The notes beneath the pieces are model-generated. The model did no database searches and was not told the DNA's origin. It saw only the letters and a list, made by a program, of their open reading frames with translations. From assembly GCA_008704415.1 (NCBI GenBank), contig VXIS01000329.1:1-53651 (forward strand): a DNA stretch of 53,651 nucleotides, read 5' to 3'. Below are positions 11,546 to 18,626 of the stretch, in pieces. Origin of the DNA: Sphaerosporella brunnea. Its lineage: Eukaryota > Ascomycota > Pezizomycetes > Pezizales > Pyronemataceae. The stretch's first letter is position 1. Each line of letters begins with the position of its first letter. Made by a program: the position numbers and the translations under genes.

Positions 11546-12178
11546 TTATGGAGAAAGCAGATATAGGAGTTCTCGCCTTGCTTCATAGCTTCTGGAACCA
11601 AGCTCGAGGTTCCTCCAGAATTCCTCCTTGAAATAATGTTTCTGGAACTGAACCCCTGCCCACCGAGCTAGTGATTCGCCGCATGTCAATAATTGGCACG
11701 AGGCGAGGGGAATATCACGCGGTGGGAATATAACATACGGGTTTGATATCCTCCAGAACCCCGAAAACCATTTTGATCCTGTAATGTGTTCGCATCTCAT
11801 TCGACCATCTGCTCTACCCATTGATCCCTCTCTGATGTGCACTGCGCTTCCAACACAGTCGCCAGGCTTCTTGAAGTCCGGCGCACCATGTTCCAACGAA
11901 TTTACCAGGAAAGTGTAGCGCAGAGCATCCTCAAATTTATCATCCTCGACAACCAGCATAGACAGAATACCCTTCCTGATCTTGAACACTGCTAGCAATT
12001 CCAGCCACTCACGATCGTCGCATTGCAAACATTTTGCTAAACCGGCCCCCAATAGATACCGTCCGGCTTCCTCTTGCTCCCAGTTGGAAACATGGCTGCT
12101 CGTGCACTGCATCGTGACGAAGGCGCGGATTCCTCTCAATTCTAGGCCGCGAAACGTGCTAAGGTTCGCTGAAGGCAT
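11546..12178 (-). CDS. Hypothetical protein, 210 aa
   Basis: Uninterrupted ATG-to-stop frame of 210 residues. Not recognised. Composition is globular-looking: mixed charged and hydrophobic segments, six or so Cys, and aromatic-rich stretches such as SKWFSGFWRISNPYVIFPPRD. No signal peptide, no membrane segment and no repeats are evident. The frame remains open upstream of the ATG for about 20 more codons, and another minus-strand frame (12421-12239, containing LALDLGWVLWAKKVF) could be an upstream exon, but no convincing donor/acceptor pair links them. Could be the C-terminal exon of a longer gene. Confidence 0.45.
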   Translation of the reverse strand: MPSANLSTFRGLELRGIRAFVTMQCTSSHVSNWEQEEAGRYLLGAGLAKCLQCDDREWLELLAVFKIRKGILSMLVVEDDKFEDALRYTFLVNSLEHGAPDFKKPGDCVGSAVHIREGSMGRADGRMRCEHITGSKWFSGFWRISNPYVIFPPRDIPLASCQLLTCGESLARWAGVQFQKHYFKEEFWRNLELGSRSYEARRELLYLLSP

Positions 12179-12645
12179 ATGCTGCAGCAGATCAGCTCTG
12201 CATGCACTCCCACTTGTTGCAGCTGTGAGGGCAACGGTTCAGCACAGCCAACATTCTCGAGTTCTTTCCTGCAAAACGTCCCGCGGCTCAGCACCCCGAC
12301 CACCACTTCTCCCATCAAGTTGCCTCAGCGTGGCGAAAACCTTCTTCGCCCAGAGCACCCACCCCAAGTCCAATGCGAGTCCGAATGGTCTCGCCACAAA
12401 CAGCGTTCGCGCCAGAGTCACTACACAAATCTTGCCAATCCCCCGGGTGGAGGAAGGAAAAAAAAGACGAGGATGAACTCACGCTCATTGAAATTGCTCT
12501 TAAACCTTTCCCTGCGGAAGAAAAATTACATGACCGGAAAGCTTTGTGTCAAAAAAAAAATTTAAAAAAATATCACCTCATGATCCCTTCTACAGGCAGC
12601 TACATACTGTAATAGGACAACTTTAATAGCGCTCTTAACGGCTTC

Positions 12646-12813
12646 ATGGATCCGTTTCCTTTTCCGGACGAAAATATCCTACATTACGACCTAATGAACC
12701 CGTTTCCTGGAGAAGAGACATATCCCGTCGGTGAGTGGTATACAAGCGGTAATTTAATGAACCCTTTTCCTGAAGACGACACAAATATTGGCATGAATCC
12801 ATTTCTCCAATAA
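12646..12813 (+). CDS. Micro-ORF with repeated NPF/DPF motifs (55 aa)
   Basis: An ATG-to-TAA frame of 55 residues contains four related motifs: MDPFPFP at the start, then LMNPFPGEE, LMNPFPEDD and MNPFLQ at the very end. The frame is also open for about ten codons before the ATG (back to a stop at 12613), so it may be a terminal exon. Three Asn-Pro-Phe and one Asp-Pro-Phe in so short a peptide would match endocytic short linear motifs (NPF binds EH domains; DPF binds AP-2 appendages). That functional link is inference, and a chance repeat or transposon-derived remnant is equally possible. Confidence 0.3.
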   Translation: MDPFPFPDENILHYDLMNPFPGEETYPVGEWYTSGNLMNPFPEDDTNIGMNPFLQ

Positions 12814-13229
12814 TAGGTACGTTATAACCTATCATACTGGTGGTTAAAACATCAATATTTCTACGATTAACCCGCTTGATTCGGAGCATTGACCTGCTGC
12901 AGCGGGTTTCTAAATACATACATATGCGCTGAACCACTCTTGACCCTAAAACACAATTTTATGTCCACGATGGATCTGAAACGATTAGCTGCATTGTATT
13001 TTCACGGCCGTTTGGATGGCCTACATATCGCCTCTCTCCATTGTTTTTTCCGATGCTTCAACTCCCGCCTCAGTGAGCAATCTATAGCTTTTCGTCCAGC
13101 GCTCAGCTTTCTCAGTCATTGGGTACCCCTTAAAGTGTGTACCGCACTATAACTCACCAGTTGGAGCCTTGGAGGCCCCCCCACGCTATCACAAGAGTCC
13201 CGAAATTTGTACCCAGTTGCCACGGTACT
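12814..13229. other. Left flank of the retrotransposon
   Basis: No supported gene in this stretch. The retroelement was inserted after base 13234; joining the left flank to the right flank at 21072 did not restore any recognisable ORF. Confidence 0.4.
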
Positions 13230-13234
13230 CGTGC
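13230..13234. repeat. Target-site duplication, left copy (CGTGC)
   Basis: The five bases CGTGC directly before the left LTR recur directly after the right LTR at 21067-21071. Five base pairs is the normal duplication length for Ty3/gypsy integrases. Confidence 0.9.
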
Positions 13235-13411
13235 TGTGAACCCTGACGTCGCGTTACGAGCGATAGGGGTCACGACAAGCGTAAGAAGCTATGAAGTTGG
13301 CAAGAAGAAGTGAATTGTGAAGGATAGAGAGCTAAGCTCTCGGTAGCCAACAACTAAATACTATCAACAAGCGAATCTTAGTCATCCCCGCTTAGTCACC
13401 CTGGTGTGACA
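13235..13411 (-). repeat. 3' LTR of the gypsy element
   Basis: 177 bp, identical by eye to 20890-21066. Read on the element strand it begins TGTCACACCAGG and ends GGGTTCACA, the TG...CA termini expected of an LTR. Confidence 0.95.
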
Positions 13412-13424
13412 TCTCCCCCGATCC
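13412..13424 (-). promoter_or_regulatory. Polypurine tract
   Basis: On the element strand the 13 bases immediately before the 3' LTR read GGATCGGGGGAGA, a purine-rich run abutting TGTCAC. This is the expected primer site for plus-strand DNA synthesis. Confidence 0.75.
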
Positions 13425-13655
13425 ACTAGAAGCGCTCTCCCGAGCGTGATCCTTCAACCCTCGAAACTCTGCATTGCAAACCTTCCACCTTAAGAACAAA
13501 CCATCAACGTACATGCGAAAAACCTCGATCTTGAATGCAACCTCATGAGACGCCGGCGTGTAACCATCGCGAGACATAGTATAGCGTGGGAAAATCAAAA
13601 GCAAAGCAAAGCAAAGTAAATCAAAAAACACACACTGTCCTCTCGTCTGTCTTGT

Positions 13656-16600
13656 CTATCCTCCCCCCGTCCCCGAAGATGGGCCACGCTCCGGCGGGGT
13701 CATATATTGTACCCTGGACAAGGGATCCACCATGTGCATCTGCTTGCCGGGACGGTAAACCACATCCATGTCGTCGAGGTATGGCTGTAGAAGCATCCGG
13801 TACTTGTCCAGACGTTTTGACATCTTCACATTCGGCGCAGCCTGAAGCACGTCCCGAGTGCATTCATGGTCGGTGAAGACCGTGAAAGTGTTGCCTTCCA
13901 AGTATAGCGACAGCTTGTTGACAGCCCAGTATAGGCACGCGACTTCACGCTCTGTGGACTCATACGAGGGTTCTCCACCCGTGGTCTGTCGTGCTATATA
14001 GAGGATCGGCCGTTCCAGCTTCTCGCCGGGGCGAGGTTTCCTGCTTTCGAAGGGTTCGTCCACTCCCTGTCGGCCTGTGGGCGATGTCACGTAGGACTGT
14101 GGTTTATATGCGCCCAAAGCGTGGGGATCGATAGCATCCTCTGTGATCCACCGTGGGCTCCGATTGTCCCCGAAGGAAATCTTGTACCGATTACCTTGGC
14201 GCGTACTGCGGTGGTCGATGATCGTGTAAGGTGCCTGGATAGCTTCAAAAAAAGCATTTCGGTCCTCAAATTCGGACAGAAGCTCCGCGGGCGGTCTTAA
14301 ACTCCATTTATCGAGGGTCTGGTCGTTTCCTCGTCGCAACAGATACTCCGTTACCCCTGGGTGGCGCCTGGATATCCGCGAATCCACTATCTGCAATGTC
14401 GATTCGGAAGTGTTCGTGCTGTAACGTCCAAATGGGTCCCTAGCTGGATCTTGAGCTTTCTCAACATGCTGTATGCTCACCACCGGGTGAATGTTGAGGT
14501 TAGACGGGATTTTCAGTTCCACGGCTCGTCCGTCCGATCGGATTCTTGTCACCCGGAAAGGCGGTAGCTTCTGCTGGCTCAGCTTGTTTCGTTTCACAAC
14601 TGATACTGGATGTAAGTCCAGTCTAATCGCAACGAAATCCCCAACCGCAATGTCCGGTAGTCCGGAGTGTCGCTGGTCGTAGTAAGCCTTCTGAGACGAC
14701 AACGCTTTCACAATCGCCTGTTGAGCATCCTTTAAACGTGCCGAAACACCGCCCAGGAATGATTCCGCCTCGTCGTTTCGCTCGTCCTCGTTTTCTTCCG
14801 AAGGCGGCATGGGGCGTAACAGTCGGTCCAAAGGCTCCATAGGATTGGCGTAAAGTAGCTCATTCGGGCTGAATCCCGTGCCCGGGTGTTTTGCCGTGTT
14901 ATACGCAAGCTGGATGAGGCCGAGATAACGATGCCAGTTGTTTTGACGTTGGTTCACATAAGCCCGTAGCGCGATCTCCAGCGTTTGGTTGGCACGCTCG
15001 GCAGCGCCGTCCGTTTGGGCGTGGTAAGCGGCGGTCTTGCGATGATCGAATCCCAATCTGCTAGCTAGAGACTTCCAGAAGGATTGGATAATCCGTGGAT
15101 CTCTGTCGGTGATGAACTTTATTGGGAGGAAGCCCCTCGATACCACGTGCTCGAAGAAGGTGTCCGCCAACGAGGCCGCCGTAAAATCGGAGATCGTCGG
15201 TGCAAAAATCACGGCCTTAGTGAAACGATCGACCACCGTTAACACCGCGTCGTAGCCTCCACTCTTCGGGAGTCCCACGATCAGATCCATGTTGATCGAT
15301 TCGAAAGCTTTAGGGATGCGGTCGTAAGGTGGATCGATCGAGAGCAGCGATCCGAACGGACGCCGTCTGGAGGTCTTATTTTTTGCACACTCCCCACAGT
15401 GTTTGATATAGTCCGTCACCGTTGTGGATAGACCTGGACGGTAGTATGTGGCTGCCACCCGATCGTAAGTCTTATCCACGCCAAAATGGCCCAGCGCGTC
15501 GTGTGCCATCTTTAGGCATTCCACGATCATATCCTTCGGAAGGCATATCCGATCGCCATGGGAGGTTCGGTAATGAAGCGTTCCATCGCGATTCAGCGTA
15601 TATCCTATAGCGGATGGGCTCGATCCACATTTCTCGGCGTGACGGCCTTGAAGCTGGCGGTAGACCGAGCGGAACGTAGGGTCGGAACCATAGCTGTTTT
15701 CCCAGTCTCGTATCGCCGTAGAATGAAAATTGCGCATAGAGTCCGTTTGGTCCGTCTCATAGTCCTCTTCCGTCCATTGCTGTGCCAGGACAGCACCGAA
15801 AGCCTCCGCGGATGCGTCCGTGTATAGTATGAATGGACGACCATCGAATTTCGGATGCGCTAGGATAGGGGCCGAGCAAAGTCGTCTCTTCAGTTCATCG
15901 AAAGCCGATTGAGCACCGTCCGACCACGTGATGGGCCTTTTGGAGTTGTAATCGACGCCCGATTGTGTTGACCGCTTCAGAAGCTCCAATGGGCGGGCTA
16001 TCTTCGCATAGTTCCGGATAAACCCGCGATAGTATCCAAACATACCGAGCATCCGATATAATTCGCCAAACGTCTGTGGGGCGGCTAGGTCTGTGATGGC
16101 CTTGACCTTGTCTTCCAGCGTGAAAAGGCCATATCTCCCCAGACCCAGGCCTAGTAACTTGAGCTCTGAAAACGCAAAACGACACTTCTCCTTACTGAAC
16201 ATGAGACCCGCCTCCTGACAGGACAAGAACAAGCGGCGGAGATGCGCCAAATGCTGTTCCCAGGTGTCGGAGAAGATCAACACGTCGTCAATATAGCAAA
16301 GTGCGGCTTCCCAGCGTAGTGAGCCTAGTATCGTATCCATCATTCTCTGGAATTGTGCGGGAGCGTTTCGGAGTCCGAAGGGCATCCTCTTGAATTGGAA
16401 AAGGCCTCTATGTGTAATAAAAGCCGTTTTATGACGATCCGATTCCGCGATTTCCACCTGATGATAACCCTTAACCGCGTCCAGCGCACTGAAAAACCGC
16501 TTTCCTGCAAGGGAAGAGAAGATGTAATCGGCGCGTAGCATCGGGTACGAGTCTTTAATCGTCATCTTGTTGAGTTGTCTGAAGTCGACGCAGAAACGCC

Positions 16601-18620
16601 ACTTGCCATTCTGCCACACCAACACCACCGCCGATGCAGTAGGTGAGTTCGAGCGCTCAATAATATCCCAACTCGCCATCTGTTGCAGTGCCTGCTCGAC
16701 AACCTGACGCTTGGCCGGCCCGATTGGTCGTAGCCTAGCCGCTTCAGGGAGATTGCCGGCCACGGTCTCTATGGTCGCGAGGACCCCTTTGACTCGGCCT
16801 ATCGTCGATTCGTCACTGAATACGTCCTCGAATTCCAGGAGAAGTTGCCGGAGCTCTGAAATTTGGTCTGCACTCAGTTCCTCCGAAATAGTCCATGACT
16901 TGCCTGGGTCTTCGGGATCGAGTGGTAGAGCGGGGAATGCGACATCGGCATCCTCCGTGAGGTTCTCGGGAAATCGATCCCCGGGGGATCGTTTCTTGGC
17001 GGTCGAAGCGATCAGACGGATCGTCGTCTCCGGCAAGGACCTCTTCCGTGGGACCTCTCGTCCGGATGAGTCGAAGCGGAGTTCATCTTCGAAGGCATAT
17101 TGCTCGGCGTGTGCCGTGGCTGCGGTGACGTGGAAGATCGTCCTGTCGTGTACCTCCTTTTCGAGGAGCTCTTCCATAGCAACCGTCGTCGGTGCCTTCA
17201 GACCGATTGAGGGTTGAGTCGCCTGACGAGGCCGAATGAGGTCATCCCATCGGATGACATGCGGTGTGGAGGTCTCGACTGCCCCAAATGTCACGGCTTC
17301 TGCATCGCCTAAAACCTGACGACGCTCGATGCGCATGGGGTGTTCCGAATGATTCGAGAACATGATGAACTTAGTCTGGCTATCGATAACGGCCCTTGGC
17401 ATTTGCGGTGTTGAGGGGATCGACAATTCGGCCACGACGTATGGATTAAAGATGTAGTCGATACCGTCCATACAGGCAGTATTCACTGCGATCGGTATGG
17501 TCGAGCGTCCCGGAACCGTTACTCGTTTGCTGGAGAAAACCTTGACGGCCTGAAACTTTGGGCTTGCAGTAGAGAAAAGCAGGAACGTAAGTCCCTGAGA
17601 CTGCAGGGAGCCCCGCATCTTACTTGTGATGATGTCGATGCCATAATCGCGAATCGCATCAAGACCAATAAGCAGGCCTGGTGGGAAGGATTCCAGTACG
17701 TGTAACTCGACATCGAACTCGGCGAAGATGCGTGTATTCGTTGTGTCGTTCGAGGTATTCTTCGTGGACTCCTCGCGACATTCTAGCCATAGAGGGACGA
17801 CTGTGAAGCCCATAGTCGTCGATTGGCCCACTCCCGAGATCTTGCGGCTTATCGGGTGTATCGGCGCATCTGGGTAGTGTTTTTGAAGCAAGGCTTTGTC
17901 AATGAGGCCAACGTTGGAACAGACATCGGTAAGACCCGGAACATCCTCCGAGGACACGGATCCAAGTCGAAACTTAGCTGCTAGAGGAGAACATCGCAGG
18001 TAGCTTTTGCCATCACCCGACAGTTGGCGAGGCCGTTCCAATCGTCGTATCTGAATCTGATCAGTTTCTGCGTCTGGACTCGGGGAAGAAGAATGACTTC
18101 CCCTGATATCCCCCTGGGCCAGTCCACTCGGGGGTTTTCCCCATCTGCTGCCAGCCACAGGGGAGGGTGGAAAATCGCACTTGCTCATACCGCCCTGAGC
18201 TTCACTCTCCTTCATACTGCCCAGCACCTTCTCGCCGTCTATTCCCATTGACCACCATGCCTTGCCCGGGGCCAAGCTGCCTTCTTCGAGCTTGATCGGG
18301 CATCTTAAAACCGGGTTCGGTCTCTTCATCCGGGCCTTCTTGCTATTGGGTCCGAACTTCTCCGGTTTCTTAGCGTCCGGGTTCACTGTCTCTGCTTGAT
18401 CAGCTTCGTCGTCCGAAACGTGAGCGGTATCACTTCCCTTGCAATCCCCCTGGGCCAGACCACTCGGGGGTTTTCCCCATCTGCTGCCAGCCACAGGGGA
18501 GTCGTGTTCGTCGACCACCTTCATTCGGGTTTTCTTGCTGCCATGACCGAACTTCTCCGGCGTCCGGCAAGGGTTTTTTATCTGGGGGAGGGTAGCCCGA
18601 TCTACCAACCCCCGTTCCCA
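13656..18620 (-). CDS. pol: Pol polyprotein (protease, RT, split RNase H, integrase, chromodomain-like), expressed by -1 frameshift
   Basis: About 1654 residues after the frameshift site; no in-frame ATG fits the start, so a Gag-Pol fusion is expected. Order: linker with two copies of PVAGSRWGKPPSG; protease region LTDVCSNVGLID near 17910 and LLIGLDAI; RT with FCVDFRQLN, MPFGLRNAPAQFQ and YIDD (near 16290); first part of RNase H FILYTDASAEAFGAVLAQ (15790-15835); integrase HDALGH...CGEC (about 15380-15510), then NMDLIVG, ITDRDP and ERANQTLE (to 14985); chromodomain-like IVDSRISRRHPG (near 14375) and a second TIIDHRSTRQGNRY (near 14205); finally the rest of RNase H, RPILYIARQ, ESTEREVACLYW, FTVFTDHE and DPLSRV (14016-13707). 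Normally the RNase H block is continuous between RT and integrase. Here its two halves are complementary and about 1.8 kb apart. The protease has DVC where D-[ST]-G is usual. The frame is otherwise intact. Confidence 0.95.
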   Translation of the reverse strand, partial: WERGLVDRATLPQIKNPCRTPEKFGHGSKKTRMKVVDEHDSPVAGSRWGKPPSGLAQGDCKGSDTAHVSDDEADQAETVNPDAKKPEKFGPNSKKARMKRPNPVLRCPIKLEEGSLAPGKAWWSMGIDGEKVLGSMKESEAQGGMSKCDFPPSPVAGSRWGKPPSGLAQGDIRGSHSSSPSPDAETDQIQIRRLERPRQLSGDGKSYLRCSPLAAKFRLGSVSSEDVPGLTDVCSNVGLIDKALLQKHYPDAPIHPISRKISGVGQSTTMGFTVVPLWLECREESTKNTSNDTTNTRIFAEFDVELHVLESFPPGLLIGLDAIRDYGIDIITSKMRGSLQSQGLTFLLFSTASPKFQAVKVFSSKRVTVPGRSTIPIAVNTACMDGIDYIFNPYVVAELSIPSTPQMPRAVIDSQTKFIMFSNHSEHPMRIERRQVLGDAEAVTFGAVETSTPHVIRWDDLIRPRQATQPSIGLKAPTTVAMEELLEKEVHDRTIFHVTAATAHAEQYAFEDELRFDSSGREVPRKRSLPETTIRLIASTAKKRSPGDRFPENLTEDADVAFPALPLDPEDPGKSWTISEELSADQISELRQLLLEFEDVFSDESTIGRVKGVLATIETVAGNLPEAARLRPIGPAKRQVVEQALQQMASWDIIERSNSPTASAVVLVWQNGKWRFCVDFRQLNKMTIKDSYPMLRADYIFSSLAGKRFFSALDAVKGYHQVEIAESDRHKTAFITHRGLFQFKRMPFGLRNAPAQFQRMMDTILGSLRWEAALCYIDDVLIFSDTWEQHLAHLRRLFLSCQEAGLMFSKEKCRFAFSELKLLGLGLGRYGLFTLEDKVKAITDLAAPQTFGELYRMLGMFGYYRGFIRNYAKIARPLELLKRSTQSGVDYNSKRPITWSDGAQSAFDELKRRLCSAPILAHPKFDGRPFILYTDASAEAFGAVLAQQWTEEDYETDQTDSMRNFHSTAIRDWENSYGSDPTFRSVYRQLQGRHAEKCGSSPSAIGYTLNRDGTLHYRTSHGDRICLPKDMIVECLKMAHDALGHFGVDKTYDRVAATYYRPGLSTTVTDYIKHCGECAKNKTSRRRPFGSLLSIDPPYDRIPKAFESINMDLIVGLPKSGGYDAVLTVVDRFTKAVIFAPTISDFTAASLADTFFEHVVSRGFLPIKFITDRDPRIIQSFWKSLASRLGFDHRKTAAYHAQTDGAAERANQTLEIALRAYVNQRQNNWHRYLGLIQLAYNTAKHPGTGFSPNELLYANPMEPLDRLLRPMPPSEENEDERNDEAESFLGGVSARLKDAQQAIVKALSSQKAYYDQRHSGLPDIAVGDFVAIRLDLHPVSVVKRNKLSQQKLPPFRVTRIRSDGRAVELKIPSNLNIHPVVSIQHVEKAQDPARDPFGRYSTNTSESTLQIVDSRISRRHPGVTEYLLRRGNDQTLDKWSLRPPAELLSEFEDRNAFFEAIQAPYTIIDHRSTRQGNRYKISFGDNRSPRWITEDAIDPHALGAYKPQSYVTSPTGRQGVDEPFESRKPRPGEKLERPILYIARQTTGGEPSYESTEREVACLYWAVNKLSLYLEGNTFTVFTDHECTRDVLQAAPNVKMSKRLDKYRMLLQPYLDDMDVVYRPGKQMHMVDPLSRVQYMTPPERGPSSGTGGG
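18109..18164 (-). repeat. Internal repeat in the Gag-Pol linker, copy 1
   Basis: A stretch of about 56 bp encoding PVAGSRWGKPPSGLAQGD is repeated at 18447-18502 with one visible base difference. Flanking segments EKFGHGSKKTRMK and EKFGPNSKKARMK are also a diverged pair, so a larger module of the linker has been duplicated. Confidence 0.85.
18447..18502 (-). repeat. Internal repeat in the Gag-Pol linker, copy 2
   Basis: Second copy of the unit at 18109-18164; encodes the same peptide in the same frame. Confidence 0.85.
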
Positions 18621-18626
18621 TTTCCC
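18584..18626 (-). promoter_or_regulatory. Programmed -1 ribosomal frameshift signal (slippery heptamer plus hairpin)
   Basis: On the element strand the gag codons GGA AAT, preceded by G, form the heptamer GGGAAAT (18626-18620), matching X XXY YYZ in the gag frame. Six bases later a hairpin can form: GGGGG (18613-18609) pairs with CCCCC (18588-18584) and, inside an asymmetric TT/CT internal loop, GGTAG (18606-18602) pairs with CTACC (18595-18591) around a 6-base loop. The gag stop TAG lies inside the inner stem. The pol frame is open from 18635 and lies -1 relative to gag, so the geometry fits. Folding energy was not computed. Confidence 0.85.

Noticed and set aside
16711..17217. Plus-strand ORF inside pol
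   Set aside because: Antisense of the Pol protein; low-complexity Ser/Arg composition and no domain.
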